Shown one piece after another: positions 1-5,369 of a stretch of DNA of 5,369 nucleotides. Source of the stretch: Trueperaceae bacterium (GTDB taxonomy: Bacteria > Deinococcota > Deinococci > Deinococcales > Trueperaceae); NCBI GenBank assembly GCA_011390455.1, contig JAABSI010000149.1, positions 1 to 5,369 of the forward strand, written 5' to 3'. The first letter of the stretch is position 1. Each line of letters starts with the position of its first letter. Under the pieces are notes generated by a model. It worked only from the letters and a program-made list of their open reading frames with translations. It ran no database searches and was not told the origin of the DNA. The position numbers were made by a program, and so were the translations under genes.

Positions 1-86
1 GATCGTAGCAGGCTTACCCCACCCACTTACCCCCCCAGGGGGTCATGCTACCTTCGAAGCGTACGCGAGGAAGGCGGCGCACACGT

Positions 87-109
87 CCGGTCCGTCCTGG
101 ACCGGTCCG
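87..109. promoter_or_regulatory. Perfect inverted repeat upstream of the sugar-transport operon, possible operator or leader hairpin
   Basis: CCGGTCC at 87-93 and GGACCGG at 99-105 form a perfect 7-bp inverted repeat around a 5-nt spacer (19 bp in all). The right arm sits inside a second perfect palindrome, GGACCGGTCC (99-108). CCGGTCCG also occurs twice as a direct repeat (87-94 and 102-109) with a 15-bp period. The element lies about 58 bp before the first start codon, where a repressor or activator of a sugar operon commonly binds. It could instead fold as a hairpin in the mRNA leader. The regulator is not in the window, and GC-rich DNA produces palindromes by chance more readily. Confidence 0.4.
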
Positions 110-151
110 CGGGATCATGGCGATCACGCGGTGGGGTCGCCCATGTTCTTC

Positions 152-157
152 GGGAGG
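152..157 (+). promoter_or_regulatory. Shine-Dalgarno site that sets the start of the binding-protein gene
   Basis: GGGAGG lies 6 nt before the ATG at 164. In-frame alternatives at 131 (GTG) and 143 (ATG) would put about 11 or 7 extra residues ahead of a normal signal peptide and lack such a site, so 164 is preferred. Confidence 0.75.
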
Positions 158-163
158 TTGCAC

Positions 164-1429
164 ATGGAACGCATCCGACGTCTCGTCCTCACCCTGGCCG
201 CGCTGGCGCTGACGGCCGGCGCGTTGGCCCAGACCGACGTCAGCGTCTGGTTCCACAGCGGCAAGGGTCCCGAGCGCGACGCGCTCGCGGCGCAAGTCGA
301 GGCCTTCAACGCCGGCCAGAGCGAGTACCGGGTGGTCGCGGAGCAGCTGCCCGAAGGTACCTACAACGACCAGGTGCAGGCCGCGGCGCTGTCGAACGAC
401 CTGCCCTGCCTGCTCGACTTCGACGGTCCGTTCATCTACAACTACGCCTGGAGCGGCTTCCTGCGGCCGATCGACGCGTACGTCAGCGACGAACTGCGCG
501 CGGACGTGCTGCCGAGCATCCTCGACCAGGGCACCTACGCCGGACAGCTCTACAGCCTCGGCACCTTCGACAGCGGCCTCGGCCTCTACGCCAACCGCCG
601 CTACCTCGAGGCCGCGGGCGTCCGCATCCCGACGGGCATCGACGACGCCTGGACGGCGGAGGAGTTCGATGACGCGCTCGCCCGCCTCACGGCCCTGCCC
701 GAGGTGGAGTACGCCCTCGACCTGAAGTTCAACTACGGTCAGGGCGAGTGGTTCACCTACGGCTTCAGCCCCATCCTCCAGAGCGCGGGCGCCGACCTGA
801 TCGACCGGGACGGCTACCAGAACGCCGAGCCGCTGACGAGCCCCGAGGCCATCGCGGCCATGGAGCGCTTCCAGAGCTGGTTCGCCAATGGCTGGGCCAC
901 CAACGCGCCCGCCGGCGACGTCGACTTCCACGAGCGCCAGATCGCGGCGCTGTCGTGGGTCGGCCACTGGCAGTACAACCCGCACGTCGAGGCCCTGGGC
1001 GAGGACCTCGTCATCCTGCCGCTGCCCGACTTCGGCACCGGCTCCAAGACCGGCATGGGCTCCTGGAACTGGGGCATCACGACCTCCTGCGGCGTGCCGG
1101 ACGGCGCCTGGGCGTTCCTCGAGTTCCTCATGCAGCCCGACGAGATCCTCCGCATGACCGACGCGAACGGGGCGGTCCCCGCGCGCTTCTCGGCGATCGA
1201 GATGTCCGAACTCTACGGTGAGGGCGCCCCGCTGGAGCTGTTCGCCGAGCAGCTGAACACCATCGCGGTACCCCGGCCGCAGACGCCGGCCTACCCGGTG
1301 ATCACCGACGCCTTCGCCGAGGCGGTCGCCAACATCGCGGGCGGCGCCGACGTCGCCACGCAGTTGCAGCAGGCGCGACAGCGCATCGAGCAGGACATCG
1401 AGGACAACCGCGGCTACCCGACCGACTGA
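164..1429 (+). CDS. Periplasmic carbohydrate-binding protein of a CUT1-type ABC importer
   Basis: This 421-residue protein resembles family 1 extracellular sugar-binding proteins (SBP_bac_1, MalE/UgpB type) in length and pattern. Residues 1-22 form a Sec signal peptide: basic MERIRR, a Leu/Ala-rich core, then cleavage probably after Ala-Leu-Ala 22. The mature protein starts QTDVSVWF, the usual first strand of the fold. Family-like stretches follow: a GTYNDQVQAAA helix (66-75), YSLGTFDSGLGLYANRRY (130-147), FSPILQSAGA (201-210) and SPEAIAAMERFQSWF (226-240), with GAWAFLEFLMQPDEI near 314-328. Several Trp and Tyr residues (W29, Y92, W96, W196, W265, W269, W301) could stack on sugar rings. No lipobox Cys is present, so it is predicted to be soluble in the periplasm. 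It is the first gene of the operon, before two permeases and a GH32 enzyme, so its ligand is inferred to be a fructoside. Family assignment is firm; ligand is not. Confidence 0.95.
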   Translation: MERIRRLVLTLAALALTAGALAQTDVSVWFHSGKGPERDALAAQVEAFNAGQSEYRVVAEQLPEGTYNDQVQAAALSNDLPCLLDFDGPFIYNYAWSGFLRPIDAYVSDELRADVLPSILDQGTYAGQLYSLGTFDSGLGLYANRRYLEAAGVRIPTGIDDAWTAEEFDDALARLTALPEVEYALDLKFNYGQGEWFTYGFSPILQSAGADLIDRDGYQNAEPLTSPEAIAAMERFQSWFANGWATNAPAGDVDFHERQIAALSWVGHWQYNPHVEALGEDLVILPLPDFGTGSKTGMGSWNWGITTSCGVPDGAWAFLEFLMQPDEILRMTDANGAVPARFSAIEMSELYGEGAPLELFAEQLNTIAVPRPQTPAYPVITDAFAEAVANIAGGADVATQLQQARQRIEQDIEDNRGYPTD

Positions 1430-1461
1430 GGGCCGCGGCGCCCGCCGACACCCACGACCCC

Positions 1462-1496
1462 GGGCCGCCCGCAGCCGCGCACGACGCGGGCGGCCC
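1462..1496 (+). terminator. Strong GC hairpin between binding-protein and permease genes, partial terminator or mRNA-stabilising stem
   Basis: GGGCCGCCCGC (1462-1472) pairs perfectly with GCGGGCGGCCC (1486-1496), an 11-bp all-GC stem with a 13-nt loop. It starts about 30 bp after the binding-protein stop. A C/A-rich stretch follows, not a T tract, so it does not look like a full intrinsic terminator. In malEFG-type operons a structure here is known to protect the upstream message or cut readthrough, giving more binding protein than permease. That role is inferred here from position and structure. Confidence 0.6.
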
Positions 1497-1522
1497 CCAA
1501 CCCCACGCGCGCACCCCCACTC

Positions 1523-1528
1523 GGGAGG
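1523..1528 (+). promoter_or_regulatory. Shine-Dalgarno site supporting the GTG start of the first permease
   Basis: GGGAGG lies 7 nt before the GTG at 1536, the same core as the site before the binding-protein gene. It favours GTG over the in-frame ATG at 1584, which has only a weak purine run nearby. Confidence 0.65.
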
Positions 1529-1535
1529 CCCACCG

Positions 1536-2471
1536 GTGGCCACGACCTCAGCCTCCGCACCGCGCCGTCCACGCGCGGGCGCCATGCAGCGCCGGGAGGC
1601 GCGCGCCGCCTGGACCTTCTCGCTACCGGCACTGCTGTTGCTCACCGCCTTCCTCATCGTGCCGTTCGTGCTGGCGTTCGCGCTGGCGTTCACCGACCAG
1701 CGGCTGATCCCCAACCCGCGGCTGCCGACCGAGTTCGTTGGGCTGCGCAACTTCGAGCGGCTCCTGCAGGACGCCACCTTCCAGCGCGCGCTGCTCAACA
1801 ACTTCGCCTTCGCGGCGTTCGTCGTGCCGGTCCAGTCGGCCCTCGCGCTGGCCATGGCGATGTTGGTCAACCAGCGGCTGCGCGGCTCGCTCGTGTTCCG
1901 CACGATCTATTTCTCGCCCGTGGTCACGACCATGGTGGTCGTGTCCGCCATCTGGTTCCTGCTCTACAACCCCACCGAGGGGTTCATCAACGCCTTCCTC
2001 GGCGCCATCAGCTTCGGCCTCATCGAACCGATCGCCTGGCTGCAGGACACCCGCAGCGCGTTGGCGGCGATCGCCATCCTGTCGGTCTGGCAGGGCGTCG
2101 GCTTCCAGATGGTCATCTTCCTCGCGGGGCTGCAGGAGATCGCGCAGCAGCTGTACGAGGCGGCCCGCATCGACGGGGCCAACCGCCTGCAGATGTTCCG
2201 CAGCATCACCCTGCCGAGCCTGCGCAACACCACGATCTTCGTCATCATCTCCACGACCATCCTGGCGTTCCGCCTCTACGACCAGGTCAAGATCATGACC
2301 CAGGGCGGCCCGCAGAACGCCACCCAGACGGTCGTCTACCAGATCGAGCGGGTCGGCTTCGGCCAGCTCCGCGTCGGCTACGCGTCGGCCCTGACCGTCG
2401 TGTTCTTCCTCATCGTGCTGGCCGTGGCCCTCCTGCAGCGCCGCTTCCTGCGCGAGGAGAGGACGGTCTGA
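1536..2471 (+). CDS. MalF-like carbohydrate ABC transporter permease
   Basis: This 311-residue inner-membrane protein forms half of the sugar channel. About six hydrophobic segments are visible: near residues 27-52, 88-111, 121-143, 174-197, 231-247 and 281-303. The cytoplasmic EAA loop that docks the ATPase is clear at 208-227: EAARIDGAN, then FRSITLP, with the invariant Gly at 214. The region after the first segment (FTDQ, then FVGLRNFERLLQD at 68-79) and TQGGPQNATQTVVYQIER at 255-272 are typical of the MalF/UgpA side of CUT1 importers. A Ser/Ala/Arg-rich tail of about 25 residues precedes the first membrane segment. If translation starts instead at the ATG at 1584, the protein loses 16 of these residues and nothing of the core. 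It is 1 bp from the next gene and expected to be co-translated with it. Confidence 0.95.
   Translation: MATTSASAPRRPRAGAMQRREARAAWTFSLPALLLLTAFLIVPFVLAFALAFTDQRLIPNPRLPTEFVGLRNFERLLQDATFQRALLNNFAFAAFVVPVQSALALAMAMLVNQRLRGSLVFRTIYFSPVVTTMVVVSAIWFLLYNPTEGFINAFLGAISFGLIEPIAWLQDTRSALAAIAILSVWQGVGFQMVIFLAGLQEIAQQLYEAARIDGANRLQMFRSITLPSLRNTTIFVIISTTILAFRLYDQVKIMTQGGPQNATQTVVYQIERVGFGQLRVGYASALTVVFFLIVLAVALLQRRFLREERTV
2455..2463 (+). promoter_or_regulatory. Shine-Dalgarno site for the second permease, inside the end of the first
   Basis: The purine run AGGAGAGGA lies in the last codons of the first permease, 9 nt before the GTG at 2473. It supports that GTG as the start and suggests coupled translation. 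Confidence 0.65.
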
Positions 2472-2472
2472 G

Positions 2473-3312
2473 GTGGGACGCCGCGCCGCCTGGACGCACG
2501 CCCTGGACTACCTGCTGATGACGCTGCTGGCGGCGTTCTTCCTGTTCCCGGTGGTGATCATGCTGGTGTCGAGCTTCAAGCCCGACGATGCGCTGATCAT
2601 GCGCCACATGAGCTCGGGGATGGCCTTCGTGCCCACCGAGGTGTCGCTGCAGAACTACCGCGACGTGTTCGCCAACGTCGCGTTCCTCAAGGCGCTGCGC
2701 AACTCGGTGCTGATCGTCGGCTCCATCGTCGTCATCGGCCTGTTCGTCAACAGCCTGATCGCCTACGGCCTGGCGCGCTTCCGCTTTCGCGGGCGCGCGC
2801 TGCTCGTCAGCGTGGTCATCGCGCTGATCATCATCCCGTTCGAGTCGATCGCGGTGCCGCTGCTCCTGATCGTCAACCGCTTCGGCTGGCTCGATACCCT
2901 CTACGTGCAGGCGATCCCGTTCATCGCCGACGCGTTCTCGATCTTCCTCTTCTACCAGTTCTTCATCCAGGTCCCGCGCGACCTGGAGGAGGCGGCGGTG
3001 GTCGACGGCGCCAGCCGCTTCCGCATCTACTGGTCCGTCGTCCTGCCGCTGTCGCGACCGATCATCGCGACCGTCACGATCCTGCTGTTCCTGCGTCACT
3101 GGGGCCAGCTGCTGTGGCCGGTCATGGTGGCACGCAGCGTCGAGGTGCGGCCGCTGACGGTCGCGATGCAGCAGTTCTTCGGCCAGCAGCCGCGCGAGTG
3201 GGGCCAGATCATGGCCTTCGCCGCCATGATCACCATCCCGGTGCTCATCGTGTACCTGCTCTTCAACCGCTGGTTCGTGCAGAGCATCGCCTCGAGCGGG
3301 GTCAAGGGTTGA
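2473..3312 (+). CDS. MalG-like carbohydrate ABC transporter permease
   Basis: This 279-residue inner-membrane protein is the second half of the sugar channel. Hydrophobic segments are visible near residues 11-33, 78-101, 109-133, 143-165, 194-218 and 246-266. The EAA loop is at 172-192: EEAAVVDGAS, then the LP pair, with the Gly at 179 that contacts the ATPase. SSFKP (33-37) after the first segment, NSVLI (77-81), AYGLARFRFRGR (97-108), IIIPFESIAVPL (119-130) and the end FVQSIASSGVKG are typical of the MalG/UgpE side of CUT1 importers. The GTG start follows the previous stop by one base, and the length matches the family. The last four bases overlap the GH32 gene, which ties hydrolase expression to transporter expression. 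Confidence 0.95.
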   Translation: MGRRAAWTHALDYLLMTLLAAFFLFPVVIMLVSSFKPDDALIMRHMSSGMAFVPTEVSLQNYRDVFANVAFLKALRNSVLIVGSIVVIGLFVNSLIAYGLARFRFRGRALLVSVVIALIIIPFESIAVPLLLIVNRFGWLDTLYVQAIPFIADAFSIFLFYQFFIQVPRDLEEAAVVDGASRFRIYWSVVLPLSRPIIATVTILLFLRHWGQLLWPVMVARSVEVRPLTVAMQQFFGQQPREWGQIMAFAAMITIPVLIVYLLFNRWFVQSIASSGVKG

Positions 3313-4787
3313 CCGGCGGGCCCCTCGACCCGCGGGCCGTCCGCCTGCACCACGCCCCCGGCGAGGGGCGCTTCGGCGACCCATCGCCCATCGTCTGGGA
3401 CGACCGGCACCACGTGTTCTTCCAGAACTCGCCGCGCCCCGACGACTTCGGCGCCATGCGCTGGGCACACGTCGTCAGCGACGATCTGCTGCGCTGGCAC
3501 ACGCTGCCGGACGCGATCGCGCCGGACCCCCAAGGACCCGATGCCTACGGCTGCTGGACGGGCTGCGTCATTCGCGCCAACGATCGCTTCCACGCCTTCT
3601 ATACCGGCATCGGCGGCCCGGACGGGCAGCGACAGACCGTCTGTCACGCCATGAGCGACGACCTGACGAGCTGGCGCAAGGACCCCGCCAACCCGATCCT
3701 GGGGCCCGTCGCGCCCTTCGCCACCCATCACGGCGCGGCCTGGCGCGATCCGCAGGTCCGGGCGCTGCCGTCGGGCGGGTTCGAGATGGTCCTCACCGCC
3801 GACGCCGCCGACGCGCCGCCGGCCCTGCGCGGCTGCGTGGCGCGCTTCGTCTCTGCGGACCTCCGTCACTGGGGCGACGGGCGGCTGCTCTACCGCCCGG
3901 GCGACGTGCACCGCTGCGAGTGCCCGGAGGTGGTGGCCGTCGACGGACGCCACGCCCTGCTCTATTCGGACTACGGCGTCCAGGTGCGCATCGCGCCGAG
4001 CCCCGTCGGCCCCTGGACCACCCCGAGCGCGCCGCGCCTCGACGACTTCCGCTACTACGCGGCCAAGACGGCCGCCTTCGGCGAGCGCCGTCTGGTCTAC
4101 GGCTTCGTGTTCGATCGCCACGTCCCCGATGCCCCGCTGGCGCTCCCCCACGACGGTAGCCCATGGACCTGGGGCGGCGTCATGGCCTTCCCGCGGGAGC
4201 TGACGCCTGCGCCCGACGGCGGCATCGGCATACGGCCGGCGCGCGAGCTCGACCGGTTGCGCCAGGAACGGGCCGGCCTCGTCGCCGCGCCGCGCGTCGT
4301 CGCGGGCGACTGGTCCACCGCCGGCGACGATCTGGGCGGCGCCGTCGCCGCGGGCGGACCCGACCTGGCGGTCGCGCTCCTGGGTCACTTGGACACCCAG
4401 GCGGAGCTCGAGCTCACGGCCCATTGGGGGCCGTCAGGCACGCTGGGCGTCCTCCTGCGGGTCGACGGCGACCTCTCCCGCGGGTACCGCCTCGACTTCG
4501 ACCGCGTCAGATGCGACCTCACGCTGCGTCGGCTGCTGCCGCACGCCAACCCCGCGAGCCCGATCCTGCAGCGACTGGAACTGCCGGCCGACCTGCCCGA
4601 CGCGATGACCCTGCGGCTCCTGCTCGACGGTAGCCTCCTCGAGGCCTTCATCGCAGACCGCGTCGCCTTCAGCGGCCGGCTGTACGACCCGGCGCCCGAC
4701 CCGTGGTGGGGACTGGCGACGCGCGGCAGCGTGCGGGTCAGTGGCGTGCGCGCCTGGCGTCTGGCGCTCCCGGCGCCGTCGACCTGA
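3309..4787 (+). CDS. Cytoplasmic glycoside hydrolase family 32 enzyme (beta-fructosidase type)
   Basis: This 492-residue protein has the two-part GH32 layout: a five-bladed propeller (about 10-310) and a C-terminal beta-sandwich (about 330-487, with LLDGSLLEAFIADRVAFSGRLYD typical of that domain). GH32 enzymes release fructose from sucrose, levan, inulin or fructo-oligosaccharides with retention. All three catalytic acids can be placed: nucleophile Asp24 in FGDPSP, transition-state stabiliser Asp147 in WRDP, and acid/base Glu204 in the EC motif (CECPE). WTG (83-85), FYTG (97-100) and WGGVMAFPRELT (288-299) also match the family. The first motif departs from the usual NDPNG. There is no signal peptide, so it acts inside the cell on imported sugar. 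The TTG at 3309 is chosen because its TTGA overlaps the permease stop and keeps the nucleophile near the N-terminus; a weak GAGCGGGG purine run lies 7 nt upstream. Later in-frame starts would remove Asp24. Family is firm; exact substrate is unknown. Confidence 0.9.
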   Translation: MTGGPLDPRAVRLHHAPGEGRFGDPSPIVWDDRHHVFFQNSPRPDDFGAMRWAHVVSDDLLRWHTLPDAIAPDPQGPDAYGCWTGCVIRANDRFHAFYTGIGGPDGQRQTVCHAMSDDLTSWRKDPANPILGPVAPFATHHGAAWRDPQVRALPSGGFEMVLTADAADAPPALRGCVARFVSADLRHWGDGRLLYRPGDVHRCECPEVVAVDGRHALLYSDYGVQVRIAPSPVGPWTTPSAPRLDDFRYYAAKTAAFGERRLVYGFVFDRHVPDAPLALPHDGSPWTWGGVMAFPRELTPAPDGGIGIRPARELDRLRQERAGLVAAPRVVAGDWSTAGDDLGGAVAAGGPDLAVALLGHLDTQAELELTAHWGPSGTLGVLLRVDGDLSRGYRLDFDRVRCDLTLRRLLPHANPASPILQRLELPADLPDAMTLRLLLDGSLLEAFIADRVAFSGRLYDPAPDPWWGLATRGSVRVSGVRAWRLALPAPST

Positions 4788-4799
4788 GCGACGGTCGCT
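4787..4799 (+). terminator. Small hairpin at the GH32 stop codon, weak candidate terminator
   Basis: AGCGAC (4787-4792) and GTCGCT (4794-4799) are perfectly complementary around one base, so a stem of about 4-5 bp could form. No T tract follows, and the stem is too short to be convincing alone. Confidence 0.2.
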
Positions 4800-4842
4800 G
4801 CGTTCCCGACCCCATCCGCCCCACACCAGGCCACGGATCGCC

Positions 4843-4863
4843 CCGCCAGTTCTAGACTGGTGG
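4843..4863. promoter_or_regulatory. Inverted repeat overlapping a possible -10 element before the PPC-domain gene
   Basis: CCGCCAGT (4843-4850) and ACTGGTGG (4856-4863) form an 8-bp inverted repeat with one mismatch, a G-U wobble in RNA, around TCTAG. TAGACT at 4853-4858 matches the -10 consensus at four of six bases and sits about 41 bp before the ATG at 4900. No good -35 box is visible 16-18 bp upstream. The repeat could be an operator over the promoter, or a stem-loop ending the upstream operon, though no T tract follows. Confidence 0.3.
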
Positions 4864-4887
4864 TGCCTCTCCTCGCGTCCGAAGCGG

Positions 4888-4893
4888 AAGGAG
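4888..4893 (+). promoter_or_regulatory. Strong Shine-Dalgarno site for the PPC-domain gene
   Basis: AAGGAG lies 6 nt before the ATG at 4900. It is the best match to the anti-SD core in the window and sets the start of the last gene. Confidence 0.75.
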
Positions 4894-4899
4894 CGGACC

Positions 4900-5369
4900 A
4901 TGATCCCCGTCGATCGCACCCAGTCGCGCCGCGACCGGCCGTTGGCCGTCGCGCTCGCCCTCCTCCTGGTCGCCACCGGCGTCCCGGCCTGGGCCCAGGG
5001 CACGCCGAGTGGCGAGTACGGCGCGCTGGCGCTCGGCGGCAGCGCCGAGGGCGTGCTGGCCGGCATCCAGGGGCTGGAGACCGTCGTGTTCCACACCTAC
5101 GTGGTGACCATCCCGCCGGACTCCGGGCCCGTGAGCGTGTGGGTGGAGGGCTTCGGTAGCGACGTCGACCTGGCCCTCAACCTCGGCGCGCCGATCCACG
5201 CCTACGCCGACGCCGACCACCTCGACACCAGCACCGATCCCAATCCGAGCCACACGATCGAGGCGCCCGTCGCCGGGCCGCTGTACGTCGACGTGATGAA
5301 CCTGCTGCCCACACCGGCGCGTTACCGGCTGACGGTAACCGCCGCGCCCGTGGGCGACGCGCCCGGAAA
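4900..5369 (+). CDS. Secreted protein with a PPC-like beta-sandwich domain (partial, runs off the window end)
   Basis: The frame stays open from the ATG at 4900 to the window end, giving 156 residues and two further bases. Residues 1-32 look like a Sec signal peptide: Arg-rich start (RTQSRRDRP), hydrophobic core LAVALALLLVATG, and probable cleavage after Ala-Trp-Ala, leaving QGTPSGEYG. Residues about 50-147 resemble a bacterial pre-peptidase C-terminal (PPC) domain: HTYVVTIP, then SVWVEGFGSDVDLALNLG, and near the end GPLYVDVMNLLPTPARYRLTVT, the usual order of strands. In secreted hydrolases such domains are non-catalytic and are often removed or used for adhesion or folding. Here the domain follows the signal peptide at the N-terminus, so any catalytic part would lie beyond the window. 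It is set apart from the transport operon by 112 bp with its own SD and possible promoter, so a link to sugar uptake is not supported. Full length and function are unknown. Confidence 0.75.
   Translation, partial: MIPVDRTQSRRDRPLAVALALLLVATGVPAWAQGTPSGEYGALALGGSAEGVLAGIQGLETVVFHTYVVTIPPDSGPVSVWVEGFGSDVDLALNLGAPIHAYADADHLDTSTDPNPSHTIEAPVAGPLYVDVMNLLPTPARYRLTVTAAPVGDAPG

Noticed and set aside
1..130. A gene fragment or divergent regulator at the left edge
   Set aside because: No frame shows a start with an SD or a recognisable protein end. The short - strand frame reading MTPWGGKWVG from about position 46 is too short and mostly a G-run translation.
131..163. Upstream GTG (131) or ATG (143) as the start of the binding-protein gene
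   Set aside because: Either would lengthen the signal peptide's N-region abnormally, and the GGGAGG site is placed correctly only for the ATG at 164.
14..1903. A 629-codon open frame on the - strand opposite the binding-protein and permease genes
   Set aside because: Its translation is rich in Arg, Ala, Gly and Val with no recognisable domain. It lies antisense to two well-supported genes, and long antisense open frames are expected where third codon positions are mostly G or C.
3114..3308. N-terminal extension of the GH32 gene back to the ATG at 3114
   Set aside because: The 65 extra residues are Arg/Ala/His-rich out-of-frame readings of the permease end and do not resemble any GH32 N-terminus.
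3096..4424. A 442-codon open frame on the - strand opposite the GH32 gene
   Set aside because: It mirrors the codon pattern of the GH32 gene, has no family-like motif, and would overlap two genes with clear family signatures. A similar 352-codon - strand frame at 2410-3468 is rejected for the same reason.
1..5369. CRISPR array, insertion sequence, tRNA or rRNA
   Set aside because: I saw no spaced direct repeats of array type, no transposase-like protein, and no tRNA or rRNA signature on either strand by eye.

Overview
The window is GC-rich DNA with G/C at most third codon positions, compact genes, and GTG and TTG starts beside ATG. All five genes read on the + strand. The solute-binding protein has an ordinary Sec signal peptide ending in Ala-Leu-Ala and no lipobox cysteine, so it should be a free periplasmic protein. 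That fits a diderm, high-GC bacterium (a Deinococcota/Trueperaceae-like lineage is one guess) better than a typical actinobacterium, where such proteins are usually lipoproteins. The lineage is inference only; no rRNA or other phylogenetic marker is present.

Layout. Positions 1-163 are a leader with several palindromes and no convincing gene. Positions 164-3312 encode three parts of a CUT1-family carbohydrate ABC importer: a periplasmic binding protein (164-1429), a MalF-like permease (1536-2471) and a MalG-like permease (2473-3312). A 106-bp gap with a strong GC hairpin separates the binding protein from the permeases. The permeases are 1 bp apart. The second permease overlaps the next gene by 4 bp (TTGA). 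That gene (3309-4787) encodes a signal-less glycoside hydrolase family 32 enzyme with all three catalytic acids recognisable. After a 112-bp gap with its own possible promoter and a strong Shine-Dalgarno, a separate secreted protein with a PPC-like beta-sandwich domain begins at 4900 and runs off the window end.

How the genes work together. The first four genes look like one operon for a beta-fructoside (sucrose, fructo-oligosaccharide, levan or inulin fragment, or a related sugar). The binding protein captures it, the two permeases import it, and the cytoplasmic GH32 enzyme hydrolyses it. No ATPase gene is present here, so the importer probably relies on a shared MsmK/UgpC-type ATPase or one encoded outside the window. 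No regulator, fructokinase or mobile element is visible. I see a fairly ordinary catabolic operon, not a clearly new system. The points most worth checking are the divergent nucleophile motif of the GH32 enzyme, the 19-bp palindrome upstream of the operon, and the intercistronic hairpin.
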